Source: G963669295 sp963669295
Lineage (GTDB): Bacteria > Bacteroidota > Bacteroidia > Flavobacteriales_D > CALLUQ01
Assembly (NCBI GenBank): GCA_963669295.1
Contig: OY769938.1
Location: forward strand, 5,084,001 to 5,148,000
Direction of reading: 5' to 3'
DNA length: 64,000 nucleotides
The translations under genes were made by a program, and so were the position numbers. The notes under the pieces are model-generated. The model did not search any database and was not told the DNA's origin. It saw only the letters and a list, made by a program, of their open reading frames with translations. This document shows, one piece after another, positions 19,401 through 27,324 of this stretch. Each line of letters opens with the position of its first letter. Position 1 is the stretch's first letter.

Positions 19401-19572
19401 AAAAATCCCCTTTCCGCTCGCCACTATGGACTAAATCCCCAGAAAATATGATAATATCTATCTTGGGTAAAGACCTTAGTTTATCCGTAATTTTCTCAAT
19501 AATTTTCTCTTGTCTTGCCTTAGTTTTTTTCCCTGGCTTAAAGTGAAAGTCTGAAAGGTGCAAAATTCTCAT
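16480..19572 (-). CDS. Metallophosphoesterase-STAND NTPase fusion, putative defence protein
   Basis: Residues 1-285 form a calcineurin-like phosphoesterase with all metal ligands in place: LSDFHF (Asp8, His10), SGDLVHSGE (Asp46), GNHD (84-87), LHHPLSD (His205/206) and SGHIHKG (His234, His236). A P-loop NTPase follows: Walker A GKDKCGKT (391-398) and Walker B VLLIDNY (about 461-467), then an arginine-rich winged-helix-like region. Residues 750-1030 are all-helical, with the sensor-like make-up of STAND proteins. STAND ATPases with an N-terminal effector act in prokaryotic antiviral conflict systems (Avs-like), so a nucleotide- or nucleic-acid-cleaving effector switched on by oligomerisation is the natural model. 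The gene is markedly AT-rich compared with both neighbours and stands alone, indicating horizontal acquisition. Its exact family is not recognised. Confidence 0.75.
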   Translation of the reverse strand: MRILHLSDFHFKPGKKTKARQEKIIEKITDKLRSLPKIDIIIFSGDLVHSGERKGDFLKAKELLLDSLSSKLDVAYDKIFVCPGNHDVNRKEVVESVINFIDDKRTNDDLNTILKKTDYQHSCTPIANFLSFAKDHLLDYKDKSDALYFVYNRKIGGKKVGIISINSAWRAVGKNDNNNLVFPTEKLEEALGYLDEPEFKILILHHPLSDFRNYNASGLEDLFHSYFDLMLSGHIHKGKDSIDVTANAGMIKIGAPATLAGDNDSEIGFGVIDFDFDEFEFSINKFLYDRSNNIIYSVPKGTHQIPTDGIKNEQNVIRRKLKRKYQVESDYAKHLFVSNEGHENVVNFNERCTTPVLKNVSANEVNVDNVSPIEVDWNELNTPSDDFLISGKDKCGKTILLKKIQLDLLKNYPLYQTIPFYFDCKEWNNHDKQLILVDEFYKYYDFNKSTIRDFLKNKQIVLLIDNYHSKSRNFLLNLEEELQGKDNIRIIACSDETVISTLEGARIGERNFSKLYFHRLRKKHIMRLTKKIHNLPSEKEEEIVEKINSIFNRLSIPFDFWTVSLFLWIFKKDLNSNFQNDVELINLYIEKLLEKERLTVEKSSFGFDKYKRYLSHLSHYLLKEHHGSSYSASYGELFAFTEEYLNKNPRYSISAKAVLDYVEDRGILRKKDDNKYTFRLNGIFEYFNAHYMTINQKFLDEIIEDEVFYLSFANEFELYAGFRRDDEVFLNKIYEKTKKIFEPINSFYQKEEMPLDLRLKSKLAELNELRPVIDKITEKLKDGLTYEEQDAFEDELIQEAGLASESQSEVIQKKSQSITTSVESLEKSLSILGGVYRNIDEVNDTRIVYEIFDYVIESACNWGFKVMDDIKTHDIPEILKSSNEQEVKELMRLLTHLIPTLVQVRLNDMIGHRNIERIIHERIQTYNENRKDNQYKLFLLFYLLCDINLSTNKNKLDELISFLKVPILQYSSILKLNYYLGFKTNEDSDLANNFRNKLQKQQLMFDNETNLGNLHKSFSDTEKAKLMKKD

Positions 19573-19600
19573 AATAATATTGTTGTTTAAAAGGCACGAG

Positions 19601-19608
19601 CAAATATA
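19601..19608 (-). promoter_or_regulatory. Candidate -7 box of the phosphoesterase-STAND gene
   Basis: The minus strand reads TATATTTG, an exact TAnnTTTG match, 28 bases before the start codon. No good -33 element is seen. Confidence 0.4.
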
Positions 19609-19984
19609 CCTTATTTACACTATAAAAAACACAGTGCTAGCATCATATTGTTGTATTTCACTACTAAGTTTTGGACTTCCAAATCAAACCATTCCTCCAC
19701 AAAAAAACACTCCCCATAACCAGTGATTTTTAACCCTAATCACTCTTCTGTAAAAGCAAGCTCAACTACATATTTCAACAGCGTTACGTCACCGCGAGTT
19801 CCACCGGAGGTGGGCAAAGCAACCTCCTGATACACATTTACTGTTCATCGGGAGCTTGCTTCGTCGCTAACTCCTCGCAACGACGATACCCACAATTTTC
19901 ATTTCCCAACCCTTAACACGCTCACCACGGCCCCCATCTCCTCTTATCACCCACTCCTGCGCAGGCAGGAGTCCAGGAGTCCAT

Positions 19985-20225
19985 CTGTCCGATAGCTATC
20001 GGGATGTTGGAACACATCCCTCACGTCCCTTATTCCCTTTGCCGCAAGGCAACCTTATCACCTCTATCACACCTGCACTCAAACTTTTTTACCAGCAAAG
20101 GCACCTCAGGAGCTTGCTTCGTCGTCCCGCTGAGGCGGGCTCCTCGCAACGACGTGCGTTTAATTCATATTCCATTATACTCACTACTTTACCCTGAGCT
20201 TGTCGAAGGGCACTCACACTGATCT
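19985..20225 (-). repeat. Composite modular intergenic repeat, complete copy
   Basis: Read on the minus strand the modules are: CCCTTCGACAAGCTCAGGG hairpin, a spacer with GTATAATGGAATATGAATTAA, a CGTTGCGAGGAG...AAGCAAGCTCC hairpin, CTTTGCTGGTAAAAAAG, and TTGCCTTGCGGCAA. The same order is seen at 52255-52480 and 59975-60185. It fills most of the 686-base gap between the STAND gene and kptA; the remainder (19573-19984) holds no gene but has a partial copy of the AAGCAAGCTCC module near 19850. Confidence 0.65.
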
Positions 20226-20258
20226 TGCCGAAGGATTTACTTTCCTTACCTTTACCCC

Positions 20259-20810
20259 ATGCACCCTAAGCTCGAAAAGAAAACCAGTAAATTTCTGTCG
20301 TTGGTATTACGCCACAAGCCCGAAACCATTGGGCTTACCCTTGATGACAACGGGTGGGCATCGGTGAACGAACTGCTGAAAAAACTGCAGGAGCATGGGC
20401 GGGGTGTTACGCTGGTAGAGCTACAAACAGTAGTAGCCAACAACAACAAACAGCGGTTTAGTTTTAACGAAGATGGCTCGAAGATACGCGCCAACCAGGG
20501 GCATAGCATCGAAGTAAACCTGAACCTCACTCCTACTACACCGCCAGCTCAATTGTATCATGGCACCGCCACCCGCAATCTCGGCTCCATCCTGCACCAG
20601 GGGCTCCTCAAAGGCGAACGCCACCACGTGCATTTGTCTGATAACCACGCCACCGCTACAGCGGTAGGACAACGTTACGGCAAGCCCATAGTGCTCCACA
20701 TCAACACCCAACAAATGTATGCCAATGGACACCTGTTTTTTTGCTCCGATAATGGGGTGTGGTTAACTGAACATGTGCCTCCTCAATACATAGAAGTGCC
20801 CCCACATTGA
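20259..20810 (+). CDS. kptA: RNA 2'-phosphotransferase (Tpt1/KptA family)
   Basis: Full-length 183-residue KptA. Opening motif KKTSKFLSLVLRHKPETIGL, then DNGWASVNELL, NNKQRFSF and IRANQGHS of the N-terminal winged-helix lobe, followed by the ADP-ribosyltransferase-like lobe with LYHGTA, GERHHVHLS and ATAVGQRYGKPIVLHI. The conserved Arg-His-Arg-Arg catalytic set is present. The enzyme transfers an internal RNA 2'-phosphate to NAD+, giving ADP-ribose 1'',2''-cyclic phosphate and nicotinamide. In fungi it completes tRNA splicing. Its bacterial substrate is unsettled, with RNA repair or NAD-dependent capping suggested. It starts 33 bases after the composite repeat. Confidence 0.95.
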   Translation: MHPKLEKKTSKFLSLVLRHKPETIGLTLDDNGWASVNELLKKLQEHGRGVTLVELQTVVANNNKQRFSFNEDGSKIRANQGHSIEVNLNLTPTTPPAQLYHGTATRNLGSILHQGLLKGERHHVHLSDNHATATAVGQRYGKPIVLHINTQQMYANGHLFFCSDNGVWLTEHVPPQYIEVPPH

Positions 20811-20853
20811 ACCAATGGCCTACTTTCGGGTATAAGGACAAAAAAAATAAACT

Positions 20854-22098
20854 ATGCGCTACTTGCTTCTTGCCTCTTTCCTATTTATTACCATCCATTG
20901 TTCCGCCCAAAAAAGCATCGATAATGGGTATTACGAATATGTACGGCTGATGACGGAGGGCGACTCGTTGATCAGGGCCAAAGATTACGCAACAGCAGCG
21001 CAATGTTATAGCGATGTAGCACGTGTTATATACAACGGTGAGCCCATTGTAAGCAGTACCGCTCACTACTATGCTGCATTTTGTTGGGCACAAGCTCATC
21101 AACCCGACAGTGCTTTCCATCATTTAAACGTGCTGGTGAACATCAATTACCGCAACATTGATGATTTAACGCAAGACAGCAACTTTACCAGCTTGCATAA
21201 CGATGTAAGGTGGAAAGGCATTGTAGCTGGTGTTACCCGAAATGCTGAAAGGGCTGCTGCCATTGAGGAACGCATTACTTTTAACGAAGACTCGCAAGAA
21301 GTAATTTTTTACCCGCTCACCCCACAAGCCAAAAAATACTTGCACAACGATACGCTGCCCTTTATTGCCGTAAACCACAATAATTTCCGCATTTACTTTA
21401 GAGGTAATTCATATACAGCACAACGATTGCCGGAATTGAAGCAGGCATTTACCAGGGCCTACCACCGTGCGTTAGATGTGCTGGAACTCGACCATTACCC
21501 TCGGGGCATTAATGTACTGCTGTTTGAAGACAGGGAAGAAATGAGAGCGCTTACTGGCTCTGGCCCCAAAGGTGGTTTTGCCCTTGCTGCCGACGACATG
21601 GTGCTGTTCAATTACAATGAAGCGCGTTTGTTTCCCCCTTTTACTCACGAGCTGTTTCACCTTATATCGCTACGCACCTGGGGCAACAGCAACTCCCGCT
21701 TGCTGATAGAGGGCAGTGCCGTGTATGCCCAAAAAGAATGCAACCACCTGATGGCCAATTCCATTTACTCGTTTTGTGCGCAAATGAAGAATACCAATCA
21801 ACTGTTTTCGCTCGAAAAGCTGGTGAATGACTTTAATGGCGCTGCACTCGAAAGCGATATGCGGGCCTACCTACAAGCTGGTGGGGTGTTTAAGTACTTG
21901 CTAGAGCACTATGGCATTGATAGGGTGCAACAACTGTGGAGCAAAGGGTTTGATGCGTTTGAAACCATTTATGGTTTTTCTCTTGCCGAATTGGAAAAGC
22001 AATGGCTGGCCACCATCAATGCCATTACCCCGCCCAACGATGTAGACTGGGACACCTTATTTGAAAAAGGATGCATGGAAATGCCGGCGAGGCGATAA
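20854..22098 (+). CDS. Secreted gluzincin metallopeptidase (peptidase MA-like) with TPR N-terminus
   Basis: A signal peptide (LLLASFLFITIHCSAQ) is followed by TPR-like helices (about 30-120, including RAKDYATAAQCYSDVARVIY). A zinc peptidase domain follows, with THELFHLIS (HExxH, His265-Glu266...His269) and the downstream LIEGSAVYAQ (Glu286) as third metal ligand, the pattern of peptidase-MA/M1-like gluzincins. Four bases separate kptA's stop region from a short leader with no terminator, so read-through from kptA is possible. It probably acts in the periplasm or at the surface; the substrate is unknown. Confidence 0.8.
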   Translation: MRYLLLASFLFITIHCSAQKSIDNGYYEYVRLMTEGDSLIRAKDYATAAQCYSDVARVIYNGEPIVSSTAHYYAAFCWAQAHQPDSAFHHLNVLVNINYRNIDDLTQDSNFTSLHNDVRWKGIVAGVTRNAERAAAIEERITFNEDSQEVIFYPLTPQAKKYLHNDTLPFIAVNHNNFRIYFRGNSYTAQRLPELKQAFTRAYHRALDVLELDHYPRGINVLLFEDREEMRALTGSGPKGGFALAADDMVLFNYNEARLFPPFTHELFHLISLRTWGNSNSRLLIEGSAVYAQKECNHLMANSIYSFCAQMKNTNQLFSLEKLVNDFNGAALESDMRAYLQAGGVFKYLLEHYGIDRVQQLWSKGFDAFETIYGFSLAELEKQWLATINAITPPNDVDWDTLFEKGCMEMPARR

Positions 22099-22230
22099 AC
22101 ACTCGATCTTCCCCTCATTCTCTTATTCACAGCAAAGGTGCATTGGGGATTTGCTTCGTCGTCGCTTCACTTCTCCTCGCCTGCCTGCTGTAGGAGGGTC
22201 GAAGAACCCTCACATCCCCCATTTCTCACC

Positions 22231-22256
22231 GTCATGCTGAACTTGTTTCAGCATCT
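22231..22256. repeat. Short REP-like palindrome
   Basis: GTCATGCTGAACTTGTTTCA continues into GCATC, forming an ATGCTGAA / TTCAGCAT stem. From memory, near-identical palindromes occur in many unrelated bacterial genomes. It lies in the convergent gap 22099-22296, next to a degenerate AAGCAAG module. Confidence 0.5.
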
Positions 22257-22296
22257 CGTTAATGCTCAACGCAATTCAATTCAACATCTCACCTAA

Positions 22297-22770
22297 CTAC
22301 CAATTTCGCTTCATCTCATCTACTTCGGCACGGGTAAGCGACATTTGCTTGGCAAACTTAATAGGATCGGGACGTATGGTAAACAAGTAGGCCACCAAAA
22401 TAGCTGGAACGGCCAACAGGTACAATTCGCCAGTAACAAGGTATACACCAGTAGCCATAAACGAGCCTCCTTCCATCAATGCCCAGGCCACAATAAAGGC
22501 CGAACGGTACTTTTGCAGTTTATTCACTACCCCATCTGTTTTAGCAGCATCTTTCAACAGCTTGATGTGCATGAACCTACTGCTTAAACCAATAAGCAAT
22601 CCTACAAGGGCCACGTATTGAATTTCTTGAGGCATTTCAAATTGCTTGTAAAACTTGTCGCCTTCATTCAACGTAACAGCCACCAATGCAAATACAATTT
22701 GCCCGATAAACAAAGGCAAGAACAGCATTTTTAAACTGTTGAAATAGGTGTGGTATCTCTTTTGTTCCAT
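22297..22770 (-). CDS. Hypothetical four-helix membrane protein
   Basis: The 157-residue protein has four hydrophobic segments: about 13-33, 48-66, 90-110 and 115-135. The charged C-terminal tail (RPDPIKFAKQMSLTRAEVDEMKRNW) ends in an aromatic. No conserved family motif was recognised. Its ATG overlaps the stop codon of the upstream gene by one base (TAATG on the minus strand), so the two are translationally coupled and may act together at the membrane. Confidence 0.7.
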   Translation of the reverse strand: MEQKRYHTYFNSLKMLFLPLFIGQIVFALVAVTLNEGDKFYKQFEMPQEIQYVALVGLLIGLSSRFMHIKLLKDAAKTDGVVNKLQKYRSAFIVAWALMEGGSFMATGVYLVTGELYLLAVPAILVAYLFTIRPDPIKFAKQMSLTRAEVDEMKRNW

Positions 22771-23708
22771 TAGCGTTTAAATACAGGTTCGGTAACCATA
22801 AATTCTACTACATACTGCTCGCCATTTTTGCGGGCGCCAATTAAGATGGAAGGCCTACGCCCTACTTCTACAAACTTTTCGGCCTGAAACTCGTAGATGT
22901 GGCCGGTGCCATTCATATAACCTCCGGTGTATGTGGTGCTGCGGGCAAAACCTTCGGGCATCATGCCGTCCATAATCTTCACCAAATCTTCCACCAGTTT
23001 CTTGGCATTCTGCTCGTACTTTCCAGCATCGTAGTTGGCCACATAACGGTTGTTGTCGCTATCTTCTTCTTTTATCATTACAATACCTGCACCTGCAGCT
23101 TGTGGCAATAAGGTGTTGGTTTTCCACATCTGCATGTCGCCCTGATTTATGGCATCGCCTACTTTCAAGGCAGCAAAGCCGGGCTTGGCTTCGGCCCAAA
23201 TTTTATCGAACGTAGTTTTAAATGCCGCAGCATCAACCTTCACCGCTTCGCTGCTTAATGCTACCGCTTTGTTGAGTTTTTTGATGTCGCTTATCCAACC
23301 GTCTTTTCTTCCGGCCCAGGCATCGCCCATGGCTTCGACATTAATGGCATTGGCCAACTCAATAAGATGATCGCCATAGGCACTGTAGGCACTAACGCCT
23401 TTCATTTCTCCAGCCCAGCCTTTGCGACGTTTGGCCCAGTCTACACCAATGGTTTTGCTATTGAGCAAACTTTCAAACTCCATCAACAACTTACTCATGG
23501 CCTTCACGTCTTTGGCCTTTTTGGCTTCAGCTTCCCACGCACTTTTGCGCTTCTTCCAGTCTTTCTCCATCATTTTCACATTCACCATACCCGTCATTTC
23601 GAGGGTAAGTTCAGCATATTTGGCTTCGTTACCACCATAAGCAGCACTGCTTAATAATACCCCAAGGGCAACACATAAAGTAAGTGTGAGAGAGGTTAGC
23701 TTCTTCAT
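22770..23708 (-). CDS. Hypothetical exported protein with repeated Trp-Lys/Arg segments
   Basis: Starts at MKKLTSLTLTLCVALGVLLSS, a clear signal peptide; another ATG lies two codons upstream. Three helical segments repeat a pattern of about 50 residues: EKDWKKRKSAWEAEAKK, GVDWAKRRKGWAGEMKG and GDAWAGRKDGWISDIKK, each followed by a stretch ending in ...L--A-N. The last 130 residues look alpha/beta (GHIYEFQAEKFVEVGRRPSIL, then QYVVEFMVTEPVF). The family is unknown. It is coupled to the downstream membrane protein. Confidence 0.7.
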   Translation of the reverse strand: MKKLTSLTLTLCVALGVLLSSAAYGGNEAKYAELTLEMTGMVNVKMMEKDWKKRKSAWEAEAKKAKDVKAMSKLLMEFESLLNSKTIGVDWAKRRKGWAGEMKGVSAYSAYGDHLIELANAINVEAMGDAWAGRKDGWISDIKKLNKAVALSSEAVKVDAAAFKTTFDKIWAEAKPGFAALKVGDAINQGDMQMWKTNTLLPQAAGAGIVMIKEEDSDNNRYVANYDAGKYEQNAKKLVEDLVKIMDGMMPEGFARSTTYTGGYMNGTGHIYEFQAEKFVEVGRRPSILIGARKNGEQYVVEFMVTEPVFKR

Positions 23709-23816
23709 ATACATTGTTTTTTGAACTTCTACAGTTGTTTTCGAATGGGTTTAAAATTACTAAAATTCTATTATGCGGTACACTAGATCAATTTTAGTGC
23801 CATCTCCTTGCTTTAA

Positions 23817-24158
23817 GTGCTGGCTCCAACCCCATTCCGCGTTAGGGATGGCAGCGGCTATCTCCGCCTCAGGCGGAATAATAGCGAACAGCCCGACCCC
23901 GACCCGTGTCTGAGTGTCCGCCTCAGGCGAATTGTATCCCTGCCCGACGGCAGGCGGGGAAGATCAGGCGTCGGGGAAAAGCCCATGCCTCCTCACACTC
24001 TCTTTCCTGCGGAGGTACCCTTTGATCAACAACAAAGTTATTCAGGGGCTTGCTTCTCCCCGCTTTCAGCGGGGCTCGCAATGACATCACTCATTATCAA
24101 CATTACCCTTGTTTCCACACTTCTGCGAAAGCATCCCGATGGCTATCGGGGCATTTCC
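23817..24158. repeat. Long mosaic of intergenic repeat modules
   Basis: Contains GTTAGGGATGGCAGCGGCTA with the AATAGCGAACAGCCCGACC block (shared with 54484-54670 and, reversed, 61625-61810), two CCGCCTCAGGCGGA-type inverted repeats, the AAGTTATTCAGG...CTTGCTTC module, CGCAATGACATCACTCATTA, and CCCGATGGCTATCGGG. It separates the exported-protein operon from the 3' end of the propeller-PP2C gene. The long open frame across it is repeat sequence, not a gene. Confidence 0.6.
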
Positions 24159-27100
24159 CTACAACCTGCTCCCCACAATCAGTACATCATCAATCTGTTC
24201 AATGGTACCTCGCCAATTTTCAAGGGTTTCATTCAATATGGTTTTTTGCTCGATCATGCTCTTTTCTTGTATGCTCAACAGCAATTCTTTAAACTTCCTC
24301 GACTTAAACTTCTTGCCTTGTTCACCTCCAAACTGATCCACATACCCATCGGAAAACAGGTAAATGGTGTCGCCCTTTTGCAAGGGAACGGTATGGTTGG
24401 TAAACCGCTTGTTTTCTTCCTGGGTAAAACTACCAATAGGAAAACGATCGGCCTTGGTTTCGAGCAGTGCCCCATCGCGAATAATGTACAGCGGATTATA
24501 GGCTCCTGCATATTGTAATGCATTATTGGCCTTATCGTAACAAACCAATGCCATATCCATACCATCTTTTACGCTGCCACTGCCCTCTTCCAACTGCTCC
24601 TGACGCAATGTTTCGGCCACGCCCTGGTTCAAACGATCTAAAATGGCTGCCGGCTCCGAAATGTTGTATTCACCCACAATCTTGTCGAGCAGGTTATGCC
24701 CCACAATGCTCATGAATGCCCCGGGAACACCATGGCCGGTACAGTCTACCGCAGCAAACCACACCTTATTATCGCGGGCAAAAAGCCAATAGAAATCGCC
24801 ACTTACTACGTCTTTAGGCTTAAACAGCACAAACGTATTGGTGAGGGTTTGGGTAAACAATTCATCCGATGGTAGTATAGCATCTTGTATGCGTTTGGCA
24901 TACTTAATACTATCCATAATGTCTTTGTTTTTGTCGGCCAGTTCGTTGTTTTTTTGCACCACCTCTTCGGTACGTTCGGCCACTTTTTCTTCCAACACCT
25001 TCTTTTCTCGAATGAGGCTGCGCTCCCTAATTTTGATGTACACAAACAAAATACCGGCCCCTAAAATACCCACGAGCAGGTAAAACCACCACGTTTGCCA
25101 AAACGGTGGGCTAATGATAAAGCTGAAGGTAACAGGCGATTCGTTGTAAATGCCCTGATCGTTGCAGGCACGTACCTTAAAGGTATAGCTGTTGGGCGGC
25201 AGTGGCGAATAGCTTTTAAACGTTTGTTGCGTAGCGGGCTGCCAGTCTTCGTCCATGCCTTCGAGCATTACCTCGTAATACACCGCATCGGGATTGGTAA
25301 GGCAAATACTGCTGAAATCGAATACAATGGCTTTTTCGGTGTAATTGAGCTCTACTCCTTCGGTAAGCTCGCGGTCGTTTTGATTGACCCGAAAGCGCGT
25401 GATGTGTGTTAGAGGTGGTAAGCTATTTTTGCGTTCTTCGTTTACATTGTTTTGTATGGCTCCTTTAATGGTGCCCAACCATAAATCGCCATTGCGGTCT
25501 TTGAAAGAGGCATTGGCCTTTACCTCAATGCCCGCAAACCCAATGCGTTCGGTGTAGGTGTATATTTTCGATTCGTCTTTTACAAATTTGTTGAGTCCCT
25601 GGTTGCTGCCAATCCAAATGTTGTCGTTATCGTCTACATTTACCATGGTAATGAAATCCGACAACAGCCCTTGTGGCATGCGCAATTGCTGTATTACCTT
25701 TTCACCATCGCACACCAGTACCCCCTGCCCTTCTGTACCAATCCATAACATACCGTTTTTATCTTCTACCATGGTAGTAGGCGTATAATAGCTGCCCAAA
25801 TCTACTTGTTGAAAGGTAACATCGTTGATGGAGGTAAGTCCTTTGTTTTTAGAGCCTACCCACAGCACGCCCTTAGAATCGCAGTACAAAGAAGAGATGT
25901 CGGACCCTGCCAGCCCATGTATTTGGCTTAACACATCAATTTTATCGTTGTTGACCTCGTAATACACCAAGCCTTCCACCGTGCCTATCCATAAGTTGTT
26001 TTGCCGATCTACTTCCATGGCAGTTACCACGCCCTGGCGTATACGATTGTTGATGAGTGGATTGTACTCTAACCGATTGCTGGTAACATTGTACATCACC
26101 ACACCTCGATCGGCGGTGCCAATCCATATATTGCCGTTCAGATCTTCTTTTAAAAAGCGTACCTGATCGCTCACCAAATTGTTTTCAAGTTGGTTGAGGT
26201 AACGAAATCGATCTACTTCATTTACAGGGTTGTATATGGCAATTCCTTTATTGGTGCCAAACCAATATTGTTGGTTGCGATCTTGTACAATAGCCCATAC
26301 CTGGTTGTCGCGCAAACCTTCTTTTACGGTGTACGATACAAATTGTTGGCCTTTAAACAGCACCAGCCCATTTTCGTTGGTGCCAATAAGCAGGTTGCCT
26401 TCACGATCTTCTTTGATCGACCATATTTTATTGTCGGGGAGCCCGTTTTCGGTATTGAAGGTGGTTAACCCGCGCTCATCAAAGCGGGTGATGCCTCCCC
26501 CCCAGGTACCTGCCCATATCTTGCCTTTAGCGTCTTGATAAAGGGTGCTTACCCAATTGTGGGCCAATCCATCACGCACATCGTAAATCAACAACGAGTC
26601 CATTTGTTGACTATAGCGATACAGCCCTCCATTGTAGGTGCCAAACCAGTAATCGCCTTCGTTATCGATGAGTAAAGCGGTAATTTGAAAGTAAGAAGGC
26701 AATTGCTCGATGCGAAAAAAGTCGAATGCCCCATCTTTATAATACTTCACCCCTACATCAGTAACAAAATAAAGGGTGTTGTCGTTGCTCTTTACCACAT
26801 CAAAGGCACGGTCGCTAAAACCTTCTTCTCCATTGTAGTGGGTCATTTTTGGTTCGGGCAGCTCAGCCGTAGGGTTTTCAATGAGTATGGCTCCCGAACC
26901 TGTAGATACCGCCCACACCTGCTGCTGACCATCTTCAATAATTTTAATCACATCGCCATTACGGGCAGTACTGTCTACTCCTATGCGTTCAATGCCTATC
27001 CCAACGCGGTAACGACTGATTTCCCCGCCTTTATGCCCCAGCCATATAATGCCATGGCTGTCTTCGTAAATGGAGGTTACCCCATGTTCGTCCAGCCCAT

Positions 27101-27317
27101 CGTCTACCGTATAGTTAATGAATTCGTTGCCATCGAAGCGCGATAAGCCGCTGGCAGTGCCAAGCCATAAATAGCCATCGGCCGATTGAATGGCAGCATG
27201 TACTTTCGATTGGGCCAGCCCATCTTGTACACTATAACTGTCGAAATAATACGATTGCGCCGTTGCTGCTCCTTGAAGTACAAGGGCAACGGCAAAAAGA
27301 GAAAGGGCTCGAAGCAT
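24159..27317 (-). CDS. Two-component-propeller sensor with SpoIIE-type PP2C phosphatase
   Basis: A signal peptide ends at about residue 21. Residues 25-640 carry around 14 Reg_prop blades (DGYLWLGTASGLSRFDG, then GIIWLGHKGG, KIWAGTWGGG and so on), followed by a Y_Y_Y domain (about 660-735) and one transmembrane helix (about 743-763). A cytoplasmic coiled coil leads to a SpoIIE/PP2C serine phosphatase (826-1052) with VSGDFYW (about 838), DCTGHGVPG (about 858), KDGMDMAL, FSDGYVDQFGG and DDVLIV, all metal ligands retained. This couples a periplasmic ligand sensor to dephosphorylation of a cytosolic target, typically an anti-anti-sigma-like STAS protein, though none is encoded nearby. It starts 7 bases after the stop of the TPR-caspase gene, so the two form one transcript. 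Confidence 0.88.
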   Translation of the reverse strand: MLRALSLFAVALVLQGAATAQSYYFDSYSVQDGLAQSKVHAAIQSADGYLWLGTASGLSRFDGNEFINYTVDDGLDEHGVTSIYEDSHGIIWLGHKGGEISRYRVGIGIERIGVDSTARNGDVIKIIEDGQQQVWAVSTGSGAILIENPTAELPEPKMTHYNGEEGFSDRAFDVVKSNDNTLYFVTDVGVKYYKDGAFDFFRIEQLPSYFQITALLIDNEGDYWFGTYNGGLYRYSQQMDSLLIYDVRDGLAHNWVSTLYQDAKGKIWAGTWGGGITRFDERGLTTFNTENGLPDNKIWSIKEDREGNLLIGTNENGLVLFKGQQFVSYTVKEGLRDNQVWAIVQDRNQQYWFGTNKGIAIYNPVNEVDRFRYLNQLENNLVSDQVRFLKEDLNGNIWIGTADRGVVMYNVTSNRLEYNPLINNRIRQGVVTAMEVDRQNNLWIGTVEGLVYYEVNNDKIDVLSQIHGLAGSDISSLYCDSKGVLWVGSKNKGLTSINDVTFQQVDLGSYYTPTTMVEDKNGMLWIGTEGQGVLVCDGEKVIQQLRMPQGLLSDFITMVNVDDNDNIWIGSNQGLNKFVKDESKIYTYTERIGFAGIEVKANASFKDRNGDLWLGTIKGAIQNNVNEERKNSLPPLTHITRFRVNQNDRELTEGVELNYTEKAIVFDFSSICLTNPDAVYYEVMLEGMDEDWQPATQQTFKSYSPLPPNSYTFKVRACNDQGIYNESPVTFSFIISPPFWQTWWFYLLVGILGAGILFVYIKIRERSLIREKKVLEEKVAERTEEVVQKNNELADKNKDIMDSIKYAKRIQDAILPSDELFTQTLTNTFVLFKPKDVVSGDFYWLFARDNKVWFAAVDCTGHGVPGAFMSIVGHNLLDKIVGEYNISEPAAILDRLNQGVAETLRQEQLEEGSGSVKDGMDMALVCYDKANNALQYAGAYNPLYIIRDGALLETKADRFPIGSFTQEENKRFTNHTVPLQKGDTIYLFSDGYVDQFGGEQGKKFKSRKFKELLLSIQEKSMIEQKTILNETLENWRGTIEQIDDVLIVGSRL

Positions 27318-27324
27318 GTTGCGA

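Noticed and set aside
23817..24518. 233-codon open frame
   Set aside because: Its first half is repeat sequence and its second half lies antisense to the conserved PP2C domain.
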